From: Brachybacterium sp. UMB0905
GTDB taxonomy: Bacteria > Actinomycetota > Actinomycetes > Actinomycetales > Dermabacteraceae
Reading direction: 5' to 3'
Assembly (NCBI RefSeq): GCF_002871795.1
Contig: NZ_PNHL01000003.1
Location: forward strand, 85,392-149,391
Length of the DNA: 64,000 nt
Part shown: positions 9,281-17,868 of the stretch, one piece after another
How the letters are laid out: every line of letters begins with the position of its first letter
Numbering within the stretch: position 1 is the first letter of the stretch
Notes under the pieces: model-generated
What the model saw: the letters and a program-made list of their open reading frames with translations, nothing else
Told to the model about the DNA's origin: nothing
The model's database searches: none
Made by a program: the position numbers and the translations under genes

Positions 9281-9502
9281 AAGGCGCCACCGCACCACAT
9301 CAGCAGCCGGACCGCTGAACCACCAGTCACAGAACCGCCGGATCGCGAATGTCAGATCCCGGGGCATGCAAAGCACGAACATGCCTGCGGACCTGACAGG
9401 TGCGGAGGAAGCCCAGCCTCTGCGGGGCGGGTGGCAGACAGGCAATCACCCACGTCGACGAGCAACCCCTCCCCCGACACCGACACACCGGATAACCCAG
9501 CC

Positions 9503-9568
9503 GAGCACACCGATACGTCTCACTTTCGCCACGAATCGGTGCACTCGCGAGGCGTAGACGGCGTGGCG
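9503..9568 (+). repeat. Intergenic hairpin repeat, copy 2
   Basis: The direct-repeat partner of 8779-8844, with the same length and orientation. The inverted repeat here is GAGCACACCGAT...ATCGGTGCACTC, with a CACTTTCGCCAC loop and the same ACGGCGTGGCG end. It is preceded by CCCCTCCCCCGACA. Together the two copies bracket the hypothetical gene at 8876-9280, as might a mobilised or duplicated segment. The rest of 9281-9634 shows no other feature. Confidence 0.6.
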
Positions 9569-9634
9569 CAATGACAGACGGACACGAGGGAGTGGACGGG
9601 GCAGGTGGCAGGCCCGCGATGTCCTACGTCAACG

Positions 9635-9767
9635 GGCCCTCCCCCAACGCCGACGGGGCTGGCCCTCCCCCAACGCCGACGGGGCCGGCCCTCCCCCAGC
9701 GCCGACGGGGCCGGCCCTCCCGTGCAACGTCGACGGGCCGGCCCTCCCGTGCGGGAGGACCGGCCCG
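9635..9767. repeat. Array of five 26-28 bp tandem repeats after rpsQ
   Basis: Units start at 9635, 9661, 9687, 9713 and 9740. The first three are 26 bp (GGCCCTCCCCCAACGCCGAC then GGGGCT/C) and differ by one or two bases. The fourth is 27 bp with CCCGTGCAACGT inside, and the last becomes a hairpin arm. The array lies directly 3' of rpsQ. It looks like slippage or expansion of one arm of the terminator stem. Confidence 0.8.
9734..9767 (-). terminator. Terminator-like hairpin of the S10 operon
   Basis: Arms 9734-9748 and 9753-9767 pair over 15 bp with one mismatch, around a four-base loop. It begins about 38 bp beyond the rpsQ stop. There is no T-run after the stem, as is common for high-GC actinobacteria. 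Its place at the rpsQ/rplN boundary matches the classical S10/spc operon border. Confidence 0.7.
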
Positions 9768-9804
9768 TCATGCTTCCGGTGCGGTCACGCGGACCGCAGC
9801 CGGA

Positions 9805-10140
9805 TCACTTGGCGCGCTCGAGGATCTCCACCAGGCGCCACCGCTTGGACGCGGACAGCGGGCGGGTCTCCATGATGAGGACACGGTCGCCGACGCCGGC
9901 GGTGTTCTCCTCATCGTGCGCCTTGAACTTGCTGGTCTTGGTGGTCACCTTGCCGTAGCGGGCGTGCTTCACACGCTCCTCGACCTCGACGACGATAGTC
10001 TTCTCCATCTTGTCGGAGACGACGTAGCCGCGCTGGGTCTTGCGGTACGGGCGCTCGGACGAGGACGCGTGCGCGCCCTCCTTGTCGAGCTCCTCGACCT
10101 CGGGGGTCTCCACCTCGGTGTTGGCGGTCTTCTCAGTCAT
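9805..10140 (-). CDS. rpsQ: 30S ribosomal protein S17
   Basis: An 111-residue S17 with the [21 protein letters not shown] core and the ending [16 protein letters not shown]. The first 36 or so residues form an acidic, Ser/Thr-rich extension that is absent from the 84-residue E. coli protein. I chose the ATG at 10138-10140 ([10 protein letters not shown]). An upstream start at 10164 would overlap rpmC and lacks support. S17 binds 16S rRNA early in 30S assembly. It is the last gene of the S10 operon. Confidence 0.95.
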   Translation of the reverse strand: MTEKTANTEVETPEVEELDKEGAHASSSERPYRKTQRGYVVSDKMEKTIVVEVEERVKHARYGKVTTKTSKFKAHDEENTAGVGDRVLIMETRPLSASKRWRLVEILERAK

Positions 10141-10160
10141 GTACGAATCCTCGCTCCGGG

Positions 10161-10394
10161 TCACTCGGCGTCGCCGGGGGCCTGACGGATGCCCAGCTCG
10201 CGCTCGCGCAGGATCGTGTAGATCCTTGCGATGTCCTTCTTGACGGACCGCAGACGGCCGGAGCTCTCGAGCTGACCGGTCGCGGACTGGAAACGGAGCT
10301 TGAACAGCTCGTCCTTCGCCTTCGCCAGCTCGTCGGCCAGCGTGGCGTCGTCCAGCTTGTCGAGCTCATCGGCGGTGAGCTTGGTCGCTGCCAT
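10161..10394 (-). CDS. rpmC: 50S ribosomal protein L29
   Basis: A 77-residue helical hairpin protein at the peptide exit tunnel, where it helps dock trigger factor and SRP. The conserved [17 protein letters not shown] stretch and the [13 protein letters not shown] helix are present. A short [11 protein letters not shown] tail is added at the end. The start overlaps the rplP stop by one base (TGATG) in standard order. Confidence 0.96.
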   Translation of the reverse strand: MAATKLTADELDKLDDATLADELAKAKDELFKLRFQSATGQLESSGRLRSVKKDIARIYTILRERELGIRQAPGDAE

Positions 10395-10813
10395 CAGATG
10401 TCACCACTCTCTCGGCTCAGGATGCGGCACTTCATGGGGAGCTTGTGCATCGCCAGGCGCAGCGCCTCGCGAGCCACCTCCTCCTCAACGCCGGCCACCT
10501 CGAACAGGACGCGGCCGGGCTTGATGTTGGCGACCCACCACTCAACCGAGCCCTTACCGGAGCCCATGCGGACCTCGGCAGGCTTCTTGGTGAGCGGACG
10601 GTCGGGGTAGATGTTGATGAACACCTTGCCGCCACGCTTCATGTAGCGCGTCATGGCGATACGAGCCGCCTCGATCTGGCGGTTGGTGACGTAGGCCGGC
10701 GCGAGCGCCTGGATGCCGTAGTCGCCGAACGCGAGATCGGTGCCGCCCTTGGCCATGCCGCTGCGGCTGGGGTGGTGCTGCTTGCGGTGCTTGGTCCTGC
10801 GGGGGATCAGCAT
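10394..10813 (-). CDS. rplP: 50S ribosomal protein L16
   Basis: A 139-residue 50S protein near the A site and 5S rRNA. It starts [15 protein letters not shown] and has the [20 protein letters not shown] and [14 protein letters not shown] motifs of L16. The frame continues upstream, but the ATG at 10811-10813 is the family start, five bases after the rpsC stop. The stop overlaps rpmC. Confidence 0.97.
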   Translation of the reverse strand: MLIPRRTKHRKQHHPSRSGMAKGGTDLAFGDYGIQALAPAYVTNRQIEAARIAMTRYMKRGGKVFINIYPDRPLTKKPAEVRMGSGKGSVEWWVANIKPGRVLFEVAGVEEEVAREALRLAMHKLPMKCRILSRESGDI

Positions 10814-10818
10814 GTCGC

Positions 10819-11652
10819 TCAGGCCTCCGTTCCGGACTGCTGTGCGGGCGCGGCCTGCTCGGCGGGCGCGGACTGCTGGCTGGCAGCCTCGTTGCGCTCC
10901 CGACGGGCGTTGGCGTTGCGCTCGTTGCGACGACCGCGGGGACGCTCGGCGCGCGGGCCGCGACCGCCGGAGCGGGGACCCTGCTGGGCGGCCTGCTGGG
11001 CCGCGAGCTCCTTGGCGGTGATGTCGCCCTTGTAGATCCACACCTTCACGCCGATACGGCCGAAGGCGGTGCGGGCCTCGTGGAAGCCGTAGTCGATGTT
11101 CGCGCGGAGGGTGTGCAGCGGCACGCGACCCTCACGGTAGAACTCGCTGCGGCTCATCTCGGCGCCGCCGAGGCGGCCGGAGACCGCCACGCGGATGCCC
11201 TTCGCGCCGGCGCGCTGCGCGGACTGGATGCCCTTGCGCATGGCGCGGCGGAAGGAGACACGGGCGGCGAGCTGCTCGGCGATGCCCTGGGCGACCAGCT
11301 GCGCATCGGCCTCGGGGTTCTTGACCTCGAGGATGTTCAGCTGGATCTGCTTGCCGGTGAGCTTCTCCAGCTCACCGCGCAGCCGCTCGGCCTCCGCGCC
11401 ACGACGCCCGATGACGATGCCCGGGCGGGCGGTGTGGAGGTCCACGCGGACACGATCACGGGTGCGCTCGATCTCGACCTTGGAGATGCCGGCGCGCTCG
11501 AGCCCCTCGGACATGAGCTTGCGGATCGCGACGTCTTCCTTCACGTAGTCGCGGTACCGCTGGCCCTCCTTCGAGGAGTCGGCGAACCACCGGCTGGTGT
11601 GCTCCGTGGTGATCCCGAGGCGGAACCCGTTCGGATTGACCTTCTGGCCCAT
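10819..11652 (-). CDS. rpsC: 30S ribosomal protein S3
   Basis: A 277-residue protein of the mRNA entry channel with helicase activity. It starts [18 protein letters not shown], has a KH domain with the GRRGAE motif near residue 88, and ends its conserved part at KVWIYKGDI. The last 60 or so residues are a low-complexity Gln/Arg/Ala/Asn tail ([18 protein letters not shown]). That tail is much longer than in E. coli and is probably disordered and RNA-binding. It lies 13 bp after rplV. Confidence 0.97.
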   Translation of the reverse strand: MGQKVNPNGFRLGITTEHTSRWFADSSKEGQRYRDYVKEDVAIRKLMSEGLERAGISKVEIERTRDRVRVDLHTARPGIVIGRRGAEAERLRGELEKLTGKQIQLNILEVKNPEADAQLVAQGIAEQLAARVSFRRAMRKGIQSAQRAGAKGIRVAVSGRLGGAEMSRSEFYREGRVPLHTLRANIDYGFHEARTAFGRIGVKVWIYKGDITAKELAAQQAAQQGPRSGGRGPRAERPRGRRNERNANARRERNEAASQQSAPAEQAAPAQQSGTEA

Positions 11653-11665
11653 ACTTCGGTTCCCC

Positions 11666-12019
11666 TTACTTGTTCGCGGGAGCGACCACCACGGTGACGT
11701 GGCTGGTGCGCTTCTTGATCTGGAAGGCACGACCCTGAGCTCGCGGCTGGAACCGCTTCATGGTCGGACCCTCGTCCACATAGGCGGCAGAGACGACGAG
11801 CTCGCGCTCATCGAAGCGCTCCCCCGCCTGATCTGCCTTCACCCGCGCGTTGGCGATCGCGGACTCGACGAGCTTGAGGACGGGCTCGCTGGCGGCCTGC
11901 GGGGCGAACCGCAGGGTGTCCAGGGCCTCGGCCGTGCTCTTGCCACGAATCAGGTCCACAACGCGGCGAGCCTTCATGGGCGACATGCGGAGGTACCGCA
12001 CCTGCGCCTTGGCTTCCAT
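11666..12019 (-). CDS. rplV: 50S ribosomal protein L22
   Basis: A 117-residue protein whose beta-hairpin lines the exit tunnel and which is a known site of macrolide-resistance changes. It starts [20 protein letters not shown], and the hairpin region [20 protein letters not shown] looks wild type. It is preceded by rpsS and followed by rpsC in standard S10 order. Confidence 0.97.
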   Translation of the reverse strand: MEAKAQVRYLRMSPMKARRVVDLIRGKSTAEALDTLRFAPQAASEPVLKLVESAIANARVKADQAGERFDERELVVSAAYVDEGPTMKRFQPRAQGRAFQIKKRTSHVTVVVAPANK

Positions 12020-12072
12020 TGCTGTCCTGCTTTCTTCTGGATGTCGGGACGTGCTGCCGGGCTGACACGGGG

Positions 12073-12354
12073 TCAGCGGCGGCGGCCCTTCTTGTCGTCC
12101 TTCTCGTGGCCCTTGAAAGTCCGCGTGGGAGCGAACTCGCCGAGCTTATGGCCGACCATCGACTCGGTGACGAACACCGAGACGTGCTTGCGGCCGTCGT
12201 GCACTGCGAAGGTGTGGCCGAGGAAGTCCGGGGTGATGACCGAACGACGCGACCAGGTCTTGATGAGGTTCTTGGTGCCCTTCTCGTTCTGGGCGTCCAC
12301 CTTCTTCTGCAGGTGGTCGTCGACGAACGGGCCCTTGGAAATACTGCGAGGCAT
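12073..12354 (-). CDS. rpsS: 30S ribosomal protein S19
   Basis: A 93-residue 30S head protein that contacts the A-site finger and S13. It starts [18 protein letters not shown] and carries the [20 protein letters not shown] motif. It ends in a basic [13 protein letters not shown] tail. It sits between rplB and rplV, 18 bp after the rplB stop. Confidence 0.97.
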   Translation of the reverse strand: MPRSISKGPFVDDHLQKKVDAQNEKGTKNLIKTWSRRSVITPDFLGHTFAVHDGRKHVSVFVTESMVGHKLGEFAPTRTFKGHEKDDKKGRRR

Positions 12355-12372
12355 GGTTTCGGCTTCTCCCTA

Positions 12373-13209
12373 TCAGCGCTTCTTGCCGGTCCGGCGACGG
12401 CGCACGATGAGCTTGTCGCTCTCCTTGCCCGGCTTGCGGGTGCGTCCCTCGGGCTGACCCCACGGCGAGACCGGATGACGGCCACCGGAGGTCTTGCCCT
12501 CGCCACCACCGTGCGGGTGATCGACGGGGTTCATGACCACGCCGCGGACGTGGGGGCGCTTGCCCTTCCACCGCAGGCGGCCGGCCTTGCCCCAGTTGAT
12601 GTTGGACTGCTCGGCATTGCCGACCTCACCGATGGTGGCGCGGCAGCGGGCATCCACGTTACGGATCTCCCCGGAGGGCATGCGCAGCTGCGCGTACGGG
12701 CCCTCCTTGGCGACCAGCTGCACGGAAGCACCGGCGGAGCGGGCGATCTTCGCACCGCCACCGGGGCGCAGCTCGATGGCGTGCACCACGGTGCCCAGCG
12801 GGATGTTGCGCAGCGGCAGGTTATTGCCGGGCTTGATGTCCGCGCCGGCGCCGTTCTCCACCCAGTCGCCCTGGCGCAGCCGCGCCGGGGCCAGGATGTA
12901 GCGCTTCTCGCCGTCCATGTAGTGCAGCAGCGCGATGCGGGCGGTGCGGTTGGGGTCGTACTCGATGTGCGCGACCTTCGCCTTGACGCCATCCTTGTCG
13001 TGACGACGGAAGTCGATCATGCGGTACGCACGCTTGTGGCCACCGCCCCGGTGACGGGAGGTGATACGACCCTTGTTGTTGCGGCCGCCGCTCTTGGACA
13101 GCGGGCGCACCAGGGACTTCTCCGGCGTGGTTCGAGTGATCTCGACGAAGTCGGCGCCACTCGAGCCGCGACGACCGGGAGTGGTCGGCTTGCTCTTACG
13201 AATTGCCAT
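12373..13209 (-). CDS. rplB: 50S ribosomal protein L2
   Basis: A 278-residue core 50S protein needed for subunit joining and peptidyl-transferase structure. It starts [17 protein letters not shown] and carries the GGGHKRAYR motif. It also has the [15 protein letters not shown] motif, whose histidine lies near the catalytic centre. The basic [20 protein letters not shown] end is complete. Standard position between rplW and rpsS. Confidence 0.98.
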   Translation of the reverse strand: MAIRKSKPTTPGRRGSSGADFVEITRTTPEKSLVRPLSKSGGRNNKGRITSRHRGGGHKRAYRMIDFRRHDKDGVKAKVAHIEYDPNRTARIALLHYMDGEKRYILAPARLRQGDWVENGAGADIKPGNNLPLRNIPLGTVVHAIELRPGGGAKIARSAGASVQLVAKEGPYAQLRMPSGEIRNVDARCRATIGEVGNAEQSNINWGKAGRLRWKGKRPHVRGVVMNPVDHPHGGGEGKTSGGRHPVSPWGQPEGRTRKPGKESDKLIVRRRRTGKKR

Positions 13210-13255
13210 GTGGGTTTCCCTCAGACTCTCTTCGGCTCCTCGGATCTCGGCCGCT

Positions 13256-13558
13256 TCAGGCGACCGACCCTCCGAAGATGTCGATGGCTCCGTCGGTCAG
13301 GGTCACGATGGCGCGCTTGGTGTCCTTGCGCTTGCCCATCCCGAAGCGCGTGCGACGCGCCTTGCCCTGACGGTTGATCGTGTTCACCGAGTCGACCTTC
13401 ACGTCGAAGATCTTCTCGACGGCGATCTTGATCTCGGTCTTGTTCGCGTCGGCAGCCACCAGGAAGGTGTACTTGCCTTCGTCCATCAGCCCGTAGCTCT
13501 TCTCGGAGACCACCGGGGCCAGCAGGACGTCGCGGGGATCCTTGTTCAGCGAGGTCAC
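13256..13558 (-). CDS. rplW: 50S ribosomal protein L23
   Basis: A 100-residue exit-tunnel protein that docks trigger factor and SRP. Motifs are [15 protein letters not shown] and the [20 protein letters not shown] loop. The start is GTG at 13556-13558, overlapping the rplD stop as GTGA, which implies translational coupling. An in-frame ATG is not available nearby. Length is typical. Confidence 0.96.
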   Translation of the reverse strand: MTSLNKDPRDVLLAPVVSEKSYGLMDEGKYTFLVAADANKTEIKIAVEKIFDVKVDSVNTINRQGKARRTRFGMGKRKDTKRAIVTLTDGAIDIFGGSVA

Positions 13559-14523
13559 TTCGACTCCTCCTCATCGGCCGAGGTGGACTCCTTGACGGCG
13601 TTCACGAACCCGGCGGCCTGGGCGGCCTCCTCGGTCGCGAACCAGACCTCGGCCTTGGTGCGGCCGTACCAGGGAGAGTCCTCGGTGTGGTACTTCATCG
13701 AGTCCGCATTGCCCTTGATGGTGTAGCCCTCGGGCGCGGAGCCGTCGGCCAGCGCAGCCGCGGAGCCCTCGCCGTAGGGCGACTCGACCTTCTCGGCGGC
13801 CTTCGCGTCAGCCTTCTTCTCGGCCTTCGGAGCCTTCTCAGCCGTCGTCTCCGCCTTCGCCGCGGCGAAGGCGGAGGTGGGCAGCGACAGGGTCGCCTGG
13901 GCCACGAAGTCCTCGAGTGCGCCCTCGGTGAAGACCACGTCATCGCTGAGCATGACGTCGTAGGTGTTCACCTGGTCCGCGTACAGCACGTGCGCGGTGG
14001 GCAGGTTGCGGGTGCTGAGCGCCCCCAGGTCGTCGTCCCGACGCACGACCACCAGCAGGTGGCGACGATCGGAGACGCGCGAGAGGGTCTGGCGGGCAGC
14101 CTTGGTGGAGGCCACGTCGCCGTCCAGCAGCGCGGAGATGACGTGGACGCGACCATTGCGCGCCCGGTCGGAGAGGGCACCGCGCAGGGCGGCGGCCTTC
14201 ATCTTCTTGGGGGTGCGCTGGGAGTAGTCACGCGGCACGGGACCGTGCACGGTGCCACCGCCGGCGAACTGCGGGGCGCGCAGCGAGCCCTGGCGGGCGC
14301 GGCCGGTACCCTTCTGCTTCCAGGGCTTCTTGCCGCCGCCGCGGACCTCGCCGCGGGTCTTGGCCTTGTGGGTGCCCCGGCGCGCCGCCGCCTGCTGGGC
14401 GACAACGACCTGGTGGATCAGGGGGACGTTGGTCTGCACGTCGAAGATCGACGCGGGCAGCTCGACGGTGCCGGACTTCTTGCCGGCCGGATCGAGCACG
14501 TCGACGGTCAGGTTCTCTGCCAT
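13555..14523 (-). CDS. rplD: 50S ribosomal protein L4 with a C-terminal extra domain
   Basis: At 322 residues this is about 100 longer than usual L4. Residues 1-212 are normal L4, including the tunnel loop ([13 protein letters not shown], residues 68-80) and the [14 protein letters not shown] stretch. Residues 213-248 are an Ala/Lys/Glu linker. Residues 249-310 form a compact conserved block: [40 protein letters not shown]. That block resembles the small actinobacterial IKGN...YH...Y..T..E.WF.TE..A..AGF module that I know as the sunset domain. The last dozen residues are acidic. In E. coli L4 also represses the S10 operon. The stop overlaps the rplW start. Confidence 0.93.
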   Translation of the reverse strand: MAENLTVDVLDPAGKKSGTVELPASIFDVQTNVPLIHQVVVAQQAAARRGTHKAKTRGEVRGGGKKPWKQKGTGRARQGSLRAPQFAGGGTVHGPVPRDYSQRTPKKMKAAALRGALSDRARNGRVHVISALLDGDVASTKAARQTLSRVSDRRHLLVVVRRDDDLGALSTRNLPTAHVLYADQVNTYDVMLSDDVVFTEGALEDFVAQATLSLPTSAFAAAKAETTAEKAPKAEKKADAKAAEKVESPYGEGSAAALADGSAPEGYTIKGNADSMKYHTEDSPWYGRTKAEVWFATEEAAQAAGFVNAVKESTSADEEESK

Positions 14524-14528
14524 CGGTC

Positions 14529-15209
14529 TCAGGCCTCCTTCGCGGGGCTCTTGACGGCCGAGCGGACCAGCACGAGACCGCCCTTGGGGCCGGGGACGGC
14601 ACCCTTGACGAGCACGAGGCCCTTCTCGACGTCGACCGCGTGAACGGTCAGGTTCTGAACACTGGTGCGGTCGCCGCCCATCCGGCCCGCCATGCGCATG
14701 CCCTTGAAGACACGGCCGGGGGTGGAGGCGCCGCCGATGGAGCCGGGCTTGCGGTGGTTGCGGTGCTGGCCGTGGGAGGCCGCCACACCGGCGAAGCCGT
14801 GGCGCTTCATGACGCCCGCGGTGCCCTTGCCCTTGGAGGTGCCGACGACGTCGACCTTCTGGCCGGCCGCGAACACGGAGGCGTCGATCTCCTGGCCGAC
14901 GCTGTAGTCAGTCGCGTCGGGGGTGCGCAGCTCCACGAGGTGGCGACGCGGGGTCACGCCGGCCTTCTCGAAGTGGCCGCGCAGCGGCTGGGAGACCTTG
15001 CGGGGATCGATCTGGCCGTAGCCGATCTGCACCGCGTCGTAGCCGTCGGTCTCGACCGAGCGGATCTGGGTGACGACGTTCCCGCCGGTCTGCACGACGG
15101 TCACCGGCACGAGCTTGCCGTTGTCGTCCCAGACCTGGGTCATGCCGAGCTTGGTGCCGAGCACGCCGGTCACCGGGAGGGCCCGCTGGCCCGTCAGTTC
15201 GTTGCTCAT
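14529..15209 (-). CDS. rplC: 50S ribosomal protein L3
   Basis: A 226-residue 50S assembly initiator with a long extension toward the peptidyl-transferase centre. Motifs are [12 protein letters not shown] near the N-terminus and [22 protein letters not shown] in the extension. I chose the ATG at 15207-15209 (MSNELTGQR), which has GAGGG eight bases upstream; a GTG three codons earlier is the alternative. It lies five bases before rplD, as usual. Confidence 0.96.
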   Translation of the reverse strand: MSNELTGQRALPVTGVLGTKLGMTQVWDDNGKLVPVTVVQTGGNVVTQIRSVETDGYDAVQIGYGQIDPRKVSQPLRGHFEKAGVTPRRHLVELRTPDATDYSVGQEIDASVFAAGQKVDVVGTSKGKGTAGVMKRHGFAGVAASHGQHRNHRKPGSIGGASTPGRVFKGMRMAGRMGGDRTSVQNLTVHAVDVEKGLVLVKGAVPGPKGGLVLVRSAVKSPAKEA

Positions 15210-15220
15210 GTCCACCACCC

Positions 15221-15529
15221 TCAGAGCTTGATCTCGATGTTGACGTCCGCCGGCAGATCGAGGCGCATGAGCGAATCCACGGCCTTGGGCGTGGGATCGA
15301 CGATGTCGATCAGTCGCTTGTGCGTGCGCATCTCGAAGTGCTCACGGGAGTCCTTGTACTTGTGCGGCGACCGGATGACGCAGAAAACGTTCTTCTCGGT
15401 CGGCAGCGGCACCGGGCCCACGACCGTCGCACCCGCGGAGGTCACGGTCTCGACGATCTTGCGCGCCGAGCTGTCGATCACCTCGTGGTCGTACGACTTG
15501 AGCCGGATGCGGATCTTCTGTCCCGCCAT
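15221..15529 (-). CDS. rpsJ: 30S ribosomal protein S10 (NusE)
   Basis: A 102-residue protein that is both a 30S head protein and the NusE partner of NusB/NusG in antitermination. It starts [16 protein letters not shown] and has the [29 protein letters not shown] loop. The frame stays open upstream, but the ATG at 15527-15529 is the family start. It is the first gene of the S10 operon, with about 265 nt of leader from the candidate promoter. Confidence 0.97.
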   Translation of the reverse strand: MAGQKIRIRLKSYDHEVIDSSARKIVETVTSAGATVVGPVPLPTEKNVFCVIRSPHKYKDSREHFEMRTHKRLIDIVDPTPKAVDSLMRLDLPADVNIEIKL

Positions 15530-15799
15530 GGCGTCCTGTCTCTCTTCTCGTCTGGCATGAATGCAGCCTCTCCCCCACACCCGAGGACGGGCGTGTCGAC
15601 CTCGCTGGGGCGCATGAGCCCAGCACGGGGCCGCCGAGGTTCGGCTGCGTCTGCACCTGGTTCCCTCTGACGATGCGCGATCCTCGCCGTGGGGCGTGGT
15701 TCGCATCCTCGGGACGGACCTCATCCGGTGATCATTCCCCCGACCGCTGGCCGCTGGGGAACGGAACCGGGCATGACGGCCCGCGCAGACAACTCGTCC

Positions 15800-15829
15800 A
15801 GTGTGCCAGAGGCGCGCGAGGGCCCACAA
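15800..15829 (-). promoter_or_regulatory. Candidate promoter of the S10 operon
   Basis: On the minus strand TTGTGG (15824-15829) and CACACT (15800-15805) are 18 bp apart, and the -10 is part of TGGCACACTGG. Transcription would start near 15793. The intervening leader 15530-15793 is non-coding and rich in short inverted repeats; no named leader was recognised. Confidence 0.5.
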
Positions 15830-15858
15830 GAGCAGGCCGGGTGCGGCCTGTCACATGG

Positions 15859-15901
15859 CGACGGGTCCGGGCGGCGGTGCGCCGCGCGCCCGGACCCGTC
15901 G
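15859..15901 (-). terminator. Terminator-like hairpin after ngcEFG
   Basis: Arms 15859-15873 and 15887-15901 pair perfectly over 15 bp, and the 13-base loop can fold further. It begins 63 bp beyond the ngcG stop and just before the S10 promoter, so it would insulate the two units. No T-run follows. Confidence 0.7.
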
Positions 15902-15963
15902 GACCCTCCTTTCGGGGGCCTCCCGCTGGGGTTCCCCCTCTTCTCCGGCACCTCTCGCAGGGG

Positions 15964-16863
15964 TTATTTGTTCGTGCTGCGTCCCAGCCCGCCCTGCAGC
16001 TGGCGCTGGAAGATCACGTACACGATGAGCACCGGCAGGATCGTGATCGTCACCGAAGCAAACATCGCGCCCCAGTCCGATTCATAGCCCTGTTGGGCCT
16101 GGAGGCTCTTGAGCCCCTGGGCGAGCACGTACTTGTCCTTGTCAGTGTTCAGCACCACCGGCAGCAGGTACTGGTTCCACAGGCCCAGGAAGTTGAAGAT
16201 CGTCACGCTCGTCAGGCCTGGGACGGCCAGCGGCACCATGATCTGGAAGAACGTGCGGAAATCTCCGGCGCCGTCGATCGCAGCCGCCTCAGCGATCTCC
16301 TCCGGCAACTGTCGGAAGAACGCGTACAGGAAGAACACGGTGAACGGCAGGGCGAAACCCACGTAGGTGAGGATCAGCCCGATGTAGGTGCCGCGCAGCC
16401 CCATGTTCTGCAGCACGAAGAACAGCGGCACCACGGCCAGGAAGATCGGGAAGGTGAGCCCCGCGATCATGCCGTAGTAGATGAGCTGGCGGCCGGGGAA
16501 CTGGAAGCGCGCCAGCACGTAGGCGCACATGGCCCCCAGCAGCATGACCAGGAACAGCGCTCCGCCCACCACGATGATGGTGTTGAAGAAGTACCGGCCG
16601 ATCCCCGCCTCGGTCCAGGCCGTGACAAAGTTGTCCAGGTTCAGGGCGCTCGGCGGCGTGAACGGTGAGGTGAGGATCTCCCCGGAGGTCTTGAACGAGC
16701 TGTAGAACGTCCAGATCAGTGGCAGGACCACGATCAGGGTCCAGATGATCAGGATCGTATGGGCCACAGTCGAGAAGACGCGGTCCCCGGTGCTGCGCCG
16801 GTGCTCGCGGGTGGTGATCTCCTCCGCGCGCATCCGCGGATCGGTGCTGGTGGCAGTGCTCAT
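15964..16863 (-). CDS. ngcG: N-acetylglucosamine/chitobiose ABC importer, permease G
   Basis: A 299-residue MalG-type inner-membrane permease with six predicted helices. The cytoplasmic EAA loop that meets the ATPase is visible as EAAAIDGAGDFRTFFQIMVP. The first 25 residues are a charged cytosolic tail. Together with ngcF and ngcE it would import GlcNAc or diacetylchitobiose. No ATPase is encoded beside it, so a shared MsiK-type ATPase elsewhere is likely; that is inference from the Streptomyces system. Its start overlaps the ngcF stop by four bases. Confidence 0.85.
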   Translation of the reverse strand: MSTATSTDPRMRAEEITTREHRRSTGDRVFSTVAHTILIIWTLIVVLPLIWTFYSSFKTSGEILTSPFTPPSALNLDNFVTAWTEAGIGRYFFNTIIVVGGALFLVMLLGAMCAYVLARFQFPGRQLIYYGMIAGLTFPIFLAVVPLFFVLQNMGLRGTYIGLILTYVGFALPFTVFFLYAFFRQLPEEIAEAAAIDGAGDFRTFFQIMVPLAVPGLTSVTIFNFLGLWNQYLLPVVLNTDKDKYVLAQGLKSLQAQQGYESDWGAMFASVTITILPVLIVYVIFQRQLQGGLGRSTNK

Positions 16864-17867
16864 GCGTCATCCTTCCGCCGAGTGCCGAACAGGACGATCA
16901 CCGCCATCAGCATGGTGACCAGCGCGAGAACCACGCCCATCGCAGAGGCCAATCCGAATTGCGAACGGGAGAAGGCTGTCTCGTACAGGTACCGCGAGAC
17001 CACTTCGGTGCTCTTGTCGGTGCCACCGCTCGGGGTCATCACCGAGATGTACACGAACATGTCCAGCGCCATGATCCCGACGTATACGACCGCGGTGGAG
17101 ACGTTCTCCCGGATCTGCGGGAGCACCACCTGCACGGCCATGCGCAGCCTGCCGCAGCCGTCCAAGCGCGCGGCCTCGATCATCTCCGAGGGGATCGCCT
17201 TGATGGCCGCGACGAACAGGACCATGTAGAAACCGACGAGGGACCACACCACCGCCGCCACGATGGCTCCCAGCGCCAGCTTCTCCTCCCCCAGCCACGC
17301 GAGACCGACCGGGGCGATGTCCACCCCGAGCGCATTCAGCAGCCGGATCGGAATGTTCAGCAGACCGTTCAGCAGGCCCCCGTAGGGCGAGTAGATGAAG
17401 GCGAACAGGATGCCGATGACCACCGCCGGCAGCACGTAGGGGAAGAAGCTCACCACGCGGTACACGTTCGAGCCCTTGATGCCGAGGATCTCGCCGCGCG
17501 AGTCCCCGCCGATCGTGACCATGACGGCGAGGGCGAAGGCCAGTGTGATGGTAATCGTGGGCAGCACCAGCAGCAGGATGAGGTTGTTCGTCAGGGCCTT
17601 GAGGTACGTCGGATCAGCGAAGATCCTCCGATAGTTCTCCAGGCCGATGAAGTCCATGTTGGCGCTCACCCCGCGCCAGTTGGTCATCGAGTAGTAGAAG
17701 GCCTGCAGGAACGGGGAGACCACGAAGATGATGTAGATCAGCAGCGGGATCCCGAGGAACACCGCGAAGAACAGCAGACGGGAGGGCGACGGCCGACGGC
17801 CGGCCCGGCTGCGGGGAGCAGCCGAACCGGCCGAGGGCGTCGCCACGGTAGGAGCGGGCGCAGTCAT
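16860..17867 (-). CDS. ngcF: N-acetylglucosamine/chitobiose ABC importer, permease F
   Basis: A 335-residue MalF-type permease with six or so membrane helices and an EAA loop (EAARLDGCGRLRMAVQVVLP). I chose the ATG at 17865-17867 (MTAPAPTVATP), one base after the ngcE stop. The longer open frame reads back into ngcE and is not used. A proline/alanine/serine-rich tail of about 30 residues precedes the first helix. Specificity is assigned through the neighbouring binding protein, since permease sequences alone do not reveal it. Confidence 0.85.
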   Translation of the reverse strand: MTAPAPTVATPSAGSAAPRSRAGRRPSPSRLLFFAVFLGIPLLIYIIFVVSPFLQAFYYSMTNWRGVSANMDFIGLENYRRIFADPTYLKALTNNLILLLVLPTITITLAFALAVMVTIGGDSRGEILGIKGSNVYRVVSFFPYVLPAVVIGILFAFIYSPYGGLLNGLLNIPIRLLNALGVDIAPVGLAWLGEEKLALGAIVAAVVWSLVGFYMVLFVAAIKAIPSEMIEAARLDGCGRLRMAVQVVLPQIRENVSTAVVYVGIMALDMFVYISVMTPSGGTDKSTEVVSRYLYETAFSRSQFGLASAMGVVLALVTMLMAVIVLFGTRRKDDA

Positions 17868-17868
17868 A

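Noticed and set aside
9635..9767. CRISPR array
   Set aside because: The units are contiguous with no spacers, and no cas genes are present.
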